Shown: positions 1-13,493 of the stretch, piece by piece | Layout of the letters: the number at the start of each line of letters is the position of its first letter | Numbering within the stretch: position 1 is the stretch's first letter | NCBI GenBank assembly: GCA_963169105.1 | Contig: OY720643.1 | Coordinates: forward strand, 86,411,696-86,475,695 | Reading direction: 5' to 3' | Origin: Ceriagrion tenellum | Taxonomy: Eukaryota; Arthropoda; Insecta; Odonata; Coenagrionidae | DNA: 64,000 nt | Position numbers and translations under genes: made by a program | Notes under the pieces: model-generated | The model's database searches: none | What the model was told of the DNA's origin: nothing | What the model saw: only the letters and a program-made list of their open reading frames with translations

Positions 1-2307
1 TTCAAGAGAAGACCTTAGTGAAGATGCAAACATTTGAGGAAGGCTATTGAAATACTTATGGCATGGAACAAATATGGTTCGCTAAAGAAGGTGTGGAAGA
101 TTAGAATAATTAGATGAGAACACTAGATTATAAAAGGTACCATCTTGGGTACCGTACTATGAGTAAGGAATAACAGGGGTCTGTATACGCGGCCTTGTGG
201 AATGATACATGTCACCCTATTCATGTCTGAAAGCGTCATATCGATTCATCTACTTATTTTCGATCAGTTAGAAAGTCACGCATCCAATTCACTACCTTCG
301 TGCGTTGAGTCTAAAGCGCTAACAACTTTCCACAGTACCTCCCACAGGAAAGCACTCAACATGGGAACAATAAATCATTGGCCATCTTTACTAGGAACAC
401 TTGATACTGATTGCTATTCCTAACTCGGAATGCATGGCTATGCGTTCTCCTGTGGGACTTGGTACGAAAGCGTCGAAAGATAAGGGATTAAACCATTTTT
501 CCATTGTTTTGCCTTTTCCACGATGCGTTTCTTACATTATCTCAGTCGTTTTCCCACTAGGGACTTGAAGTTCCGTTGATGTTTTTTTTTATTTTTCATT
601 TGCAGTGTATTTCTTCATTCCTATCATCTTTGAATCCAGTTCGTGGCAATTCAGCGTGCTCTTTTTCTGTCAATTGAGGATTTGTGACTATTTTGATCGA
701 TATTGAAATTGTCATCTTTATAATTGGAATTTCCTTTTGATACATTTTTCGAATTATCTCCTACTTTACAGCCTGTGACCATTGAATAATTATTTTTAAT
801 TATTCAATGAGCATGTATACTCTAATCAATTTTAGTGATGCATAAATAAAAAACTCATTATGTTGATGCATCAAAATTCAAAACAATTATTGATGAATAA
901 GGTAGCTGCATTTTGTCTTCCGAATACAAATTTTCCTTTATTGTTTTAAATTCTTAGCTTACGACCAAATATACCGTCTGATGAGTTTTCAGTTAATAAG
1001 AATGAGAGTTAAGAGAGCAAAATAACTTTTAAAATATTAGATTTTTAAGGAACCTTGTCATATTGTACGTGTGTTTTGCCTTCCTCTTTACAATAATTAT
1101 AATTTTCGTAATTTTAAAATACTGCAGCTACTGCTGATGTGCAGGAACTGTTAAATTTAGGTCAATAATTTGATTTTTCGCAGTAAATATGGGATTAATT
1201 TACCAGATATTCCGCATTAAAAAAAAATAGTAACATTTCTAGTCATTGCAAGAAATTGTTATACATTTCGAACATATCATCTGCCTAGCAATGTTTTAAT
1301 GGATGAGGAGTGACTGAATTTATTCGAAGAAATGCAAATTATAATAGATATGGTTATCTGTTTATTACCTATTAATATCCATTCAATTATTTTTACTTTA
1401 GAAAAAGAAGCTAGCTCCCGACTTCTCCCTATGAGGCTAAAATATTTTCGTGTTATCTTTATCTCTCCTTGAGGTTATTTATAGTCATATACATTTTACT
1501 CCGCAATAGATGGTAGGAGCATCATGTAGTCGTGCCCTCTCACATATCGGTTACTGGAAAAGATGGATGTCACAGAGGGATTTCTTTCAAATTGTACTTT
1601 ATGAATGACTTTAGCTTAATTATTAATTAAACATGTAAAAGTTGTCGCAACGCGAAATGTTTCAAGCCCAGGGTGTGGGAGTGAAAGCTAAAATTTAGGC
1701 CTGGAAAGGGGCCCCCAAAACTAAAATAAGAGAAGAAAATGAAGAAAAAAGCAGACATGCAAAAATGAATTAAACCAAAACTTTTCCCCCCCAAGTTTGT
1801 CTCGCAGTTCATTAATCTTGGCTGGCAATCGGGGCGTGGTTTTCTGCCGTCTTTGCCTCGAGGGAAAACGGATGGGACTTCAGAGTCAGGCAGTGGAGGA
1901 ATGTGAGAGCAGAGAATGGGAGAAAGGTTCCATTCTTGCGATCAACACTTCGTCGGCGGAAATTTATACGGGAGCATGCATTCGGGTCTCTTCCAGTGAT
2001 ATTCCGCTCCAGGGAGTTCGAGAGTAATGCCGGGAGATCGTTTCGTTGGCGATGCAAACAAAGTAGGAATAGCCATCAACGGTATGTCGGATTTTGAGGC
2101 TCTACGGCACAAAAGAGGCACCAAGAGCACACTCAGAAGGCTGCGCAAACTCAATGGTATTTGTAAGAACACGCCGACTTGACTGATCTCCCAAAAGAAT
2201 TGGTTTTTGCAAACATTTTTTAACTTTTATTTAAAATTTAAATTAATTTTCACTGTTTTCCTTCATATTTTTGAGCATTGACTATTTTGGATCCCGTGAG
2301 ACAATTT
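1..2307. other. No gene recognised
   Basis: AT-rich non-coding DNA. The only structure seen is the palindrome at 780-809. Overlapping frames on both strands at 1627-2172 show no recognisable protein. Confidence 0.6.
780..809. repeat. Perfect 13-bp palindrome
   Basis: cattgaataatta and taattattcaatg are separated by TTTT. It is an AT-rich hairpin; no associated gene was seen. Confidence 0.8.
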
Positions 2308-2760
2308 GTTTGCTTGTTAACCTGAGTCATCTCTCATGAAAAGTCCTGATTTCTGCTATGGTTACTACCAGTATCTGCTAAGTGTTTTTCCATTTTTTTT
2401 ACTGTTTTTCTTGGAACCGTTTCAACATTAACCCACATTCGAAATATGTTTTTATTCCAAATATGCCCATGATAGATGCCATCTACCTCCATGCGCTCCA
2501 AAGATATTTTTACATAACCCATTTCGTCGCTGCACATTCAATTGGGTGATATGGCTAGAGGTTTAGTTTTTTAGCCCATAATGACTATTTTATAAGATGT
2601 GGCCATTAAATTAATTCTAGTCCTGCGCAATGCATCTGTTATGTTCTCCACGTTTTGAAAGGATCTTCATTTTTGCCTCTTCGTTTTTCTCTACCATCAC
2701 ATAGTAAACAATGTAGAAAGCATAGTAAGCAACTGTAGAATAAGTATTTAGTATATTGTT
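2308..2760 (+). repeat. Dispersed repeat, copy 1 of an inverted pair
   Basis: About 450 bp aligns with the reverse complement of 5640-6065. Shared blocks include atggttactac, taagtgttttt, gactattttgtaagatgtgg (copy 1 has tataagatgtgg) and tcatttttgcct. I estimate roughly 70 percent identity by eye, with several indels. The family is unknown; no recognisable coding sequence. Confidence 0.75.
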
Positions 2761-3644
2761 ACTATGAAGCCATACGTTCTCTTTTACGGACAGAGGGTCT
2801 TTCTAAATTTCTTCCTTTCTATCATTTCTAATTACGCCATTTTCCATTTTGTGTCAATCATTCTGAACTGTACAACCCAGATATTTTGATGTGTCGTCTT
2901 ATCATTGCATTGTGGAGAATTGTTTTAATGAGAGGAAGAAATAATTTCAAGAAATTAGTTTTTGATTAAGATGATAAAAAAAGGATTTCATTTTAACCTA
3001 CCAATTTTAATCTTAACAAAATGTTGCCAAAAGTTACTTTTGTCAAATGAATTGATTCATAACTTTAATTTGATATTTAATACAGTTACCTTCTATCTGA
3101 GTGGAGGTTTAAAACGCTTTACTTTACGCGTTACCTGTTACTTACCTTTATTTGCAAATTTACCTCCTACTGGCGTCAAAATCTTCTGGATTTTGAATGT
3201 CCAACTCATTTATTAAAAACAGAGAGAGCTGGAAATTTAATCATTTAAATCGTCACGCCGTTGAATTTCCTGCCATTTCCATGGAAAATTGAGAAGTCTC
3301 TTGAAATCACTTAAATAGAAAACCTTCTGAATATTCATATCCCTGTCCTCTAGAAAATTATTTATATTCATGTAGGAATGAGATGATTGGATTAAAAATA
3401 GCATTTTGTTTTTTAACTCAAATTTTACCACTTGTTTTCATTTTAACTCAACTTACTAGAGAAGCTGAAGTTCGAGGACCAATAATTGATCTACCTGAAT
3501 ACGCAACAACAAAAACTCTACCAGTTTATTAAAATAACAGTAATGGCTAAATTAAAAATATACTATTTAGGATATTAGTTGAGCTTATGAAGGCTGTTTT
3601 TTGCTTAAATGTTAGAAATGACTGAGCGATTACCTCCAATTGCT

Positions 3645-3711
3645 CCTTCTCTGTGTATTAATCATTTATGGCACAGGCTCTTTGCCATAAATGATTAATA
3701 CCCACAGAAGG
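3645..3711. repeat. Foldback repeat with 29-bp arms
   Basis: Arm 3645-3673 (ending attaatcatttatggca) pairs with 3683-3711 around the loop caggctctt, with two mismatches. It is small for a MITE and no duplication of flanking DNA is evident. Confidence 0.85.
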
Positions 3712-4382
3712 CGCGGCATGTCTACTACTGAAATAATTGTGTCCCATTAATGTTGGGAAGGGCAAACCTTTCACTGTGTAAGAGAAGTAAATACGTAAAA
3801 TTCTTATAAATTTTGCATTCGTTCATTGTAATCTCTATCTAATTACCATATAAAGTTACTTTATTATAAGCGAGAAGTCTAATTTTCGTCCAAAAAACTT
3901 GGCACTATTATTTAAATGATATAAGATCCCTTCAATTATATTTATTGCCACATGCTCTATTCTCTCAATATATGTACTGGTTCAATGTTGACCTGGATTC
4001 CACCAACATTAACATGGCGAAATTGTTACCTTCTCTACAATCAATATTTATTTACTATCCCCAAAGTCAGAGAAAAGCGATTATTTTTTATTAATTCTCA
4101 CTTTTTCTTGAGGTAATTGGCTGCCCGCCTGTTTTCAAGCGTTTAAGCGGAACACTGCAACTACCCCGTTAAAAAAATAGATTTAGTAGAAAATGCAACT
4201 TTCCAATTTCATCTCGCTGCATATTTTTTCATCTTAATTACTATTTAGCTTTTCCCGCGCTCTCTCTGAGAGATGAGAAGTGCTCTGTCCAAAAAAGTCT
4301 TTTAACCTCCCGCCTCGCTAATTTTCCATAAATGTTTTACTTAACTTTTGCGCTCCGGGGGAAATTAAAACACATAGGACAG

Positions 4383-4502
4383 GGTGTGAGAAGGGTGCAT
4401 GGGAGTGGGTGGGGGTTGAGTTGGGGGTTGGGGGAGTTGGGGGCTGTTAAGGGAGGTGTAGGAGGAGGGTAATTCAGGGGGGTGGATGGGGATGGGGTGG
4501 GA
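4383..4502 (+). repeat. G-rich low-complexity tract
   Basis: Many runs of 4-5 G separated by 1-6 bases (for example gtgggtgggggttgagttgg, then ttgggggagttgggggctg). The density of G-runs meets the usual pattern for G-quadruplex potential. It is followed by C-rich DNA at 4560-4700. Confidence 0.75.
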
Positions 4503-5639
4503 TAAAGTACGAGAGACTATAAAGCACTGAAAGCGTGACATTCCTTTCCTTCAGGCGCGGCTTAATACTTTCCCGGCCCCCACTCATGCCCTTGGCGCAC
4601 TCCTTCCGTTAATTCCTTCCACCCCTGAGAGGGAGCGTTCTTTCCCCCGCCTTCCACGTCTTAAAACCTCTTTCCCCCTCTATTTCCATCTCCCGTCCTC
4701 CTTAGCGCACTCCGTTTTCTTAACGACGTCAGCTAAATTGTTCATTTGCATACTTTTTCTACTTTGAATTTTAAACGGTCGGATTATGAAAAAAAAATTC
4801 CGAAAAAAAATCCGGAGGAGAAAAAGCGAAATAGATGAACGGAAAGATGGCAGCACTGGTTAGGTGGCGTTTTTCTTCGTTTCCTTCCTCCACCCTCTCT
4901 AACACCCCACCCTTGAGACGGGGTGGAAAGCCCAGGGGGTCGCGTGGAAAGGACGGGGGCTAAAGGATGGTAGGTGGCCCACGTAGTTGGTCCGGGCCGA
5001 AAGAACCAGGGGGTTGCAAATGACCGTGGAGGTAGGGGAGGAGAGATTCTTGAGACGGTGATCCTCAAGGAACAAGTCGGGGGAAGGTTGAGGAGAAATT
5101 TCCGCCAAATTGGAGAGTAGAAAATTACAGCCATAATAGATTTTAAACATTGTTCTCCTCACGGGCCCCACTCTCGAAAATAGTTATTTCCGCAGGGTGA
5201 AGGGGTGGCGGGGGTACCATGGGGAGCGGGGTAAAAGATCCTGTAAGAGAGTCACAGAATACGACACTCGGAATAGGTCTGGCTGCAACGAAAAAAACAA
5301 GAAAATCCTCCAAGATCGCGTTAAAAATTTAATTATTCCTCGCCCTCTCCTTTCCATTACACCCTCACAATCCCATCAACCCGTTCGCACGCTGGGTGGA
5401 AAAACCCACCTGAAAAATTGGCCTGTGAAGCTTAGCCATTCCTTTCCTTCCAGTCCTCTCGTCATGAAAAACTCCTTCGCTCCATTGTAAGCTCTCGTAG
5501 TCACATTTTCCTTTCCGTTTTTCTCTGTGTTGTATCTATCTAGCTACCTAAGGATCAACAGTGCGTCTCACGTTTTTGCGCGAGATGAAACCGGTGAAAT
5601 TGTTCACAACGTCCGGAGTTGCATGGTCCAGTGAAAGTT

Positions 5640-6065
5640 TACCGCTTATATGCTAAATGATTATTCTATAGTTTGCATACTATATGATCGCAGAGAAAAT
5701 AAGAATAGGCAAAAATGATGATCTTTATAAGAAGTGAGGTAGATTACAGATACATTTCGAAGGACTAGAAGAAAATTAATGGCCACATCTTACAAAATAG
5801 TCATTGTAGGCTAAGAAATTAAACTTCAAGCTATTTCACCCAATTAAATATACATCAACAAGAAGGGTTAATTTAAAAAATGAGGAGGCAGATGGCAGTT
5901 ATCAAGACCATACCTGGAATACAAAGGTTTTTCGAACGTGAGATAGTGTTGAAAGAATTCCAAAAAATACAGCATAAAAAGAGAAAACACTTAGAATAAA
6001 CTAGTAGTAACCATTGCAGAAGGAAGTAAAAGTATTCAGAGGAAGTAACACAGGTTTACCAGCAA
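5640..6065 (-). repeat. Dispersed repeat, copy 2 of an inverted pair
   Basis: This is the reverse-oriented partner of 2308-2760, with the two copies 2.9 kb apart. The best conserved segment is 5770-5860 (ggccacatcttacaaaatag and onward). Confidence 0.75.
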
Positions 6066-7399
6066 GATTTACCTTGCATATACCGGCTTCTGAGGTCGCC
6101 ATAAAAACTTTTCATGGCGATGCATTTGATCATGAAAAAATTATTTAATCAAACTTTGTTTAATAAAAATATCATGTCAGACTGCCTCATGTTCATTTAA
6201 TTATTAAAACAGCATTGCGCTACGAGCATGTATGTCCACATAATACTAGGTGAAACGGTAGACTATCAAAAATACAAATTACAACATTATCACTTATCTT
6301 CCATCGGCTGTATGAGATCGGTTAAGGGATGAAATACTACAAGAGTGAATACATAAGGCGTGCCTCAATTCAGCCGCGGCGGCTGGCTGACTAATTGAGG
6401 AATCGTCCAAGAACTAAAATCATCGAGTTTACGACCTGGTTTGATTTTACAACTTCACCCACGTTTTTATGGAAAATTTTTACATCGTACCGATTGCTAG
6501 AATGAAAAATCTTACCCGGTTAGAAGTTCGAGAAAAATTCACGCCAATTATTCGCCAGGAAAGCATAATTTTCACAATAATTACGAGTGGATAAGGAAAA
6601 ATTATTTGGTAGATTTACGAACCCTATTGCCGTTGGTTGAAATGGTTGGGTGATCTTAAGATTCTTGTACTTCTCTCATCCCCCTGACCATCTGTTGCAT
6701 GGTACATTCAAATACAGGCATTCAGTGTGAACGTTAAAATGGAAACTTGAAGTGTTTACACATAAAAGCGAGTAGAAAAATTTCTATAGCTTAAATGTTG
6801 CCAGTAAAAATATTTATGATCGGGAAAGGTATATCTGTACATAACGGATGTTTGTGGAGGTCATTTAGTTAAATTATTGCGGTTGTCCTCACCGATTGAT
6901 TTTGCATCAAAGGAGATTCCTGTCTCTATGCAGGAGGAGGGGCTCAATTAACTTAAGTCCACGCACATCCTTCCTTTGCAGTGACCAAGTTACCGACTTA
7001 TGCAACATCACGCTCTATATTATTCCCCAGTCTGAAGATTTCCATGCCAAGAAGCTTAGAAAAAAATTGGGGCAACATTCCACTTGATTCTTGCAGCCAA
7101 TGCCGACCTCAATTTACATTATAATTTACACAACTGAAGTCTAGCTCTGGCTTCTGTTTCTCGTGGTTGCGTTTGATTTTCGTTGCATACGAAATTGAAA
7201 AATCTACTTGTCAGGCGAATTTTGGTGACTGGTTGTCCACGCCTATTCCACACAAATGACTTCTTCTGTATCCCTATTCTTGCTCAAGTTTTGTCCTTAA
7301 GCACACGTAGGCTGGAACGTGTTTGAATTCAGGTGGTTTATATAGTCCTCCAAAAAGATGACAGACCTCTACCGTTTATAAAAACTTAAGGGATCTGAG
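6066..7399. other. No gene recognised
   Basis: AT-rich DNA without repeats or frames that I can support. Confidence 0.6.
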
Positions 7400-7790
7400 T
7401 AGATACGTAAAGAAAAGGCTGCTGAAAACTCTAATACGGTGAGTGGCGCTGTATGGGTTGGATACTTGGCCATTACGAAGTTAGAATGTGCGTAGAATTG
7501 AGGCGTATGAGATGTGGATGTGGAGAAGGATGGATGTGGTGAGCTGTGTTGTGACGAGAACGAACGAGAAGGTATTGGACATATTGAAGCTGGTGGCGTA
7601 GATTTGGTGGAGGAAATAGAAGAGATGGATGTACGACGTTTTTGAAAAGAGAGGGAATGTTGAAGAGAGTAATAGAGTGATGAACACTGGGGAAGCGTAA
7701 AAGAGGAAGGAACAGAATAGTAATTCTGGGCGAAATAAGAAGTGAGAGGCGATATGAGGAATTCCAGAGGGATTCATCACGGGTCAACCA
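7400..7790 (+). pseudogene. LINE reverse-transcriptase C-terminal relic
   Basis: With frame changes the + strand reads RYVKKRLLKTLIR, then VALYGLDTWPLRS, RRIEAYEMWMWRRMD and TNEKVLDILKL. This is the familiar C-terminal region of non-LTR retrotransposon polyproteins (LYGSETWT, EAFEMWCWRRM, TNEEVL). Several stops and indels interrupt it. The clade was not assigned. Confidence 0.65.
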
Positions 7791-10700
7791 TAGGTGTAAA
7801 CATGAAATAATATGCCATAAATTAGGACGCTAGGTTAAATACTGTCCAAAAACCTACCAATCAGCTGCTGGAATACTGAAATGAAATGAATGTATGTAAC
7901 AGCGCAGAGATTTTGCATGAAATGAAAATTTTATGTTGATAAACCACATATTCCCCTTGCCAATGCAGATCGATTCCTCAGGCAATATCACAAGAAGATC
8001 GTTTGTTCATGAAGAGAGACTGTGCAGTTCTTAACAATTTGACCTCCCAGGTGGATGATCACAACAATTGAGGATTGTATCGATGTCCCTCCGCTCCACG
8101 TCACACAACAGAACGCCATATGAGAATCGCAGTATGGATAAAGTTGCAGGAACACCTGGCTGCACGTAGGGAATGGCGCAGGATGAAAACGGTCTGCTTG
8201 CGCTGCTGACATTAGTGAAAACTTCCTTTACGAGTCTCTCACGCTTTTCCGCCTCCCTGCCCACTTAAAGCATCGTCCGGTACTTGCAATGGAGAGCCCG
8301 ATGCACTCCCGAGTCGCCTGAAAAATTAACCTATTTTGCTGCTCGCTGCGTCTTCTCAACCCTTTCCTCCATCTTTCTCAGACTCCGTCTCAAGGCTTTA
8401 AGGGCGATAAAAGTAGACTGACTTTAAGTAAAAAGGTTGTCGCACTCCCCGGTCCTGTTGAGCGGAGATGTAGGAGCCGGTCATTGACTTCTCACGTGAA
8501 GACACTTGACTGCACATGAATACCTACGTTTTTGAGCTTTTATGCTTTCCCGTGAAAAATAGAGATTCGCGTAATATCCCAGCAGTCTTACTGTGAAATC
8601 TGTCTACGCGATTACGAGATAAAACTCGGAACGTAGTGCTCTCCCTCTTTATTTATGAATCTCAGGCCACATTTCTATAAATTTTGCCATTGTCAAGGCG
8701 TTTAGCCCTGATTTTAATTCAAGAATGTGTGTAGGGGGATAAGCTGTTCATCATATTCATCTCAGATATATGTAAAAATAATATCAATTAACTATTTGAA
8801 TTCAAGGTTTCGTATTTGGCCGATTTTAAACGATATTTCAAGTATTTTAGAAATGAATTGAATTTTCAATGTGTAGTCTAATTCTGACCTATTAAAGAAT
8901 AATGAAACGACAAGAAATTAGCGCGATTTGAAACAGTGGCAAAAATTACGTAACAGTAAGCTATTTCAAGCATGATCCAAGTTGAATACTTCAAAAATAT
9001 ACCAATAAATCGTATTAGCACTTATTGAAATAATAAAACATAAGTACTATTTCAGAACACGGACCATTTTTCTGGAGAATATCAACATCTCCCTCCACTG
9101 TGAAATACCTCTCAAGTTTTGAATGAAGTATACCAACGATGTCAAATAGTTTTCTACCATTGAAAATTACAAACAAAATATTCCTGGTTCAAGCTCACAG
9201 ATTTCATATTTACTAATTCCAAATTTACTAGTCATTAAAGATAAGAAATACCTGACAACATGAACTATTTTAGTGATGACTCTAGACTCTCTTTATGTAT
9301 TTTTAAGACCTTTTCACTTTGCTGTGTGTATTAAGCCCACTAAACTAAGCAATGAACCTAAAGCTAAGGCCGAAATAGGCGAAGAGATATATTTAATGAT
9401 GGTAGCAATAAAATATTGTCTCGAAAATTAATGAAATAAAATTTGCCAATTAATACTGGCCAACCTTTCTATTTACATTTTTTAGGCAAAATGCCAGAAA
9501 AGCTGAACAAATGAAGTGAGAAGTTGTTACTATTATTATTTGAATTAGGTTAATTTTACCGATAGATTTTCAATCCAATGGATTATTTGTATAGACTATG
9601 CCAAAATAATTTAATTAACGGAAGCGTTGTGATTATTATATTAAAAAGTAAATTAAATAACTAAATAAAATGATTCCTAAAAGTACTAATTTTATTTGTT
9701 AAGATAAGTGACTTTATTTAACGTGCACTTAGCAGAAGTTAATACGTACTGAATTAACAAATATGCATAGTATATTTGCGTTCAATGGACGAAGACAGAG
9801 TGAGTAAAACCATTAAAGTTAGTGAGAATAATGATTGTAACGAGCATTTTTTGACTAAAATCTATGGGTAACAGTCGATTAGTCCTTATGCTAATGCTTA
9901 CTCTGGTAAAAATGCACGTGAGTACATCTTTTTACTTTGTTACGCGAGAAGTGTGAGGAAGAATGCCGTCACGCTCCTAATGTCGACTACAGTGTGAGAA
10001 GGATACGAACGCCGCGAGCGGAATAGGCATCACCTTCGGGCATCAAGGGGGCAAAGGCCTCTTCCTCCTTTCTGCTCGAGGATTCTTACTATCTTCGTGT
10101 TGTTCTTCCCGGTTTTGCTTTACACTGTCGGCGATAACTTTACGAGGAGGGTGTATTGAAGTTTGCGAGAGAGATCCGGTGTTTTGATGAAAGCTTCCTT
10201 TGGTGGTTCGAAGCTCTTCGTTTTCCTTTTTTTATATTCTCGAAATCTTCGTTCCCCGGGAAATTCGATCTTACTATCGTCATTTTACCAGGAGTCAAGA
10301 AAAACACGAGAATGGAGCCCTTTGGCGCAAAAGTCTGGAATGTTACTTGGGGCAAAATTTTCTTCCCCTAAAAGTTCCTGAAACAGAGGGAGCTCTGTGG
10401 TAGTCGCTAATGAAAGCAACACCTGCTTATATTTCCATTGATTAATTTATGCTTCAATATTTCGCAGCAAGCTGACAGACAGTTGATTCATTTTAAGTAA
10501 AGTTGTTGGTGAATTTTCACTGCTCCCCCAATGTCCGTACCGTTTCTATCCCGTCAATATATAAATTACAATATAATTGTATCACCCTGTTTTTCCCCTG
10601 TTCATTTTAATATTGCAATTATAATTTCTAATTATCCATTGATGATAATGTTTATCTTCTCTTATATCTCGTCAAGTTATCATCCATCACAATTTCTACT

Positions 10701-13363
10701 CTTGCGTTTTCTATAGAAAAATCATAATCGATTTTTTCGCGTACCCTGTTTTGATTGGTTACGTAGACCTACGTAACGATCGAATCTTTTGAAAAATACT
10801 GCCATAAATTATGAAGACAATTAACAAAATGTTATTGTTGTTTTTATGTTAGCAGCATATATTGACATTTCCATGGCCGCCTTTTATATTTTTTAAATAA
10901 AACTAAGACAAGTGGAACGCCTTGTTCATAATTTTGGCGAGAATCCGCCTCCGTAACTTTAAAGAATTAAACAGCCCAAAAAAAGCACATCATCATGCAT
11001 TAGCCGAAATTATGGGCACGAGAAACCTTTCCGAACTTTATCACGCGAAAGTTTTAATGAAGGTAAGGATTAGGCCCCCAGCTTTAAATTGAGTCATCTT
11101 AAAAAATCAGGTTTTTTTCTTTCGTATGAAGTATCCGCGGAGTATAGAGCCCCCTGGGAGGAACGTAAGGGGCCGTTATGAGACAAAAAACTGTGGATCA
11201 CACAGAAAAAGCGTGTTATGTACAGATTAGGTTTTGATTATATCGTGGTTTTTGTTCCAGGAAAGGATCGACTTCAATAATTTTACCAAATAATTTGGAT
11301 ATCAATATCATTCAACTGCTTAATATTGTATCAACTTAATTTTATGGGTAATTTTTGTCCGATGGTGTGCATTTCGTTAAGAATTATAAGCAGCTGTTAA
11401 ATTCAGTTTTATTTGTTTTCGCGTAATTTTTTATGACATTGTCATCAGGAATAGACTTAGTTAGACAAGTACAACTTTGAGTATAAAATCGCTGTATAAA
11501 AACAATACCTCTGATAGTACAGATCGTGATAAAGTTCAATAACTCCTCTGCTTGCCTGTGTCCAAATCTGTAGTTTATTTGTTGACGCACTATAGATCAA
11601 AATTGGCTTCTAAATAAGGTAGAAAAAAATAAACTTTGGGCCATTTCTACCAACAAGCATTTACTCAGGCTATTATCGCATCTACTTCTCTACATTATTG
11701 GATATACCATACGTCAGTTCATTCGTACATTCGCTTTTCATTCTCCATACATTCCTCACCATTTCTCAAACATAAATCTACCCCCTGTTGCCTCCTGAAA
11801 AATATAACTCCCTCACACTTGGTCCTTTTGTCTAGTTGAAAACCAGACTGAAAATGAAATAAAAATTTAAGGAAAATTATAATTTATAGAATTTAAAAAA
11901 AATCTCAAATGGAATTAACAGAAATTGCGTTGGCGAAGAAAGAAAGGCTCGTGCTACATTAAAGTGGAAAAACAGAAGTATAATAAGAGATAAAGAGGAT
12001 CTATAGAAGATGATAATGTTAAAGCGGAATAAAACGCTTAGGGACGTAGAAAGAATAGTTTATTTGCCTGCCGTATATAATAAAAAAGATGTCTTATACT
12101 TGTCCGTTGGCATTTTCTCCTGCAGATTTCATTCATTGGTCAAAGCTTACACCACTTTTCCAATTGCCTGGCTTTCTTTCTATGTGTATAAACATCGAAT
12201 AAGTATGTAATGAAGTTTCTGACGAAAGATTGGAATGATTAGCACGAGAGAAAATAATTTACAAGTTTACATAACTCTGGTTAGCTGATTCATCGTTCAT
12301 TTTCATTAATAAGTAATATTCTTGTTTATATTGACGTTGAAAAACTGTATACGTATTTGTAGTCATCTATTCTATTAAATTGTATATGACCAATTCTTAT
12401 GTAGTTTGAATAGGAGTGAGCACCTTTGAGAGATTAAGGTTGAAAAAAATCTTGCCTACTTCTCCTCAACTCACGGGAATGAAATGTTTTCTGGTATTAT
12501 TTTGAGTAGTTAATCAACTTATAATTTAGATTAACTAACATATTCCAATGGTTCTTATTATTGAAGGATTTTATTAGTAAACTGAAAAACTTAACCCCAT
12601 CTCCAAAATAGAAGGTGTGCATTAGACAGGTATACATTTTATCAATCCAATGAAGAACTATTTTAACTACAAAACAGTTTGATCACAGTGGAGATAACAT
12701 ATTGGATCATTAAAATGTAGGTGAAGTACTTAACTGTGATTTTTTTACCGTAGGTTTTCAACAGGTATGAATGACAGCACTGATGCATTTCATTTGGTTT
12801 TCGTTTTCTCGTTCGAAAACTGGATTGTCATAACTTTTGGATTAAACCAAAAATTTCCCCTCAGGGGTGACCATTAATTTTTGGCCGACATTAAACCCAT
12901 GCCTGAGCAATCTTCCTCGTGTCTCCCTAAATTGCATTTCGAAAGAACTACCATTCGAAATAGTGGGTGTGTCAATCACGGGGCAATAGGAGTTTCTCAC
13001 ATGGCTCGACTGAAATTCACCCCGAAGAGACTTTGAATCCCATATCTATCAAGTACCAAGGTTGGTCACAGTCCGCGCCATCATTCCGCAATAAAGAGAG
13101 CATTGCCAATTTTCAGCCTATAGTAATCTTTTTCCTTACTATCGCCCAAATTGTTTAAGATCTTCGATGGATAAAAGATCCACAACAATACATGGCGCTC
13201 CCTCACCCTCTTTGGTGTACTCCGGCGTGATAAGTGAAGACAGTGGGAAGTATGAGTGCATTCTAAATATGCGTTTAGGCTTAGAAAACTGGGAAGTTAC
13301 AAAAAAGTCGCTACCTGTAGAATTATAATTGATTGACATGGGAGAGACAAAGAGTAATTATTG
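7791..13363. other. No gene recognised
   Basis: Long AT-rich stretch. Frames at 10140-10403 overlap in four phases and look like chance. Nothing else was seen. Confidence 0.55.
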
Positions 13364-13493
13364 TTAGACTAGTTTTCGGGTTGGCGCGTAGGTATCATTG
13401 TTGATGGCGTAGCCAGTAATTGTTGATAGCTACGCCATCAACAATGTTGCCTACGCGCCAACAGCGACAGGACGAAACCCGAAAACCAGCCTA
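13364..13493. repeat. Foldback repeat with one arm interrupted by 14 nt
   Basis: The left arm 13364-13413 contains gttttcgggttggcgcgtag and ttgttgatggcgtagc. The right arm (from gctacgccatcaacaa to acccgaaaaccagcctaac) is its reverse complement except for 14 extra bases (agcgacaggacgaa) inside. The loop is cagtaattgttgata. It is GC-rich relative to its surroundings. Confidence 0.88.

Larger units (their letters stand above)
2761..5639. other. No gene recognised
   Basis: Contains the foldback at 3645-3711, the G-rich tract at 4383-4502 and a GC-richer patch at 4550-5480 with several short overlapping frames that show no recognisable domain. Confidence 0.6.
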
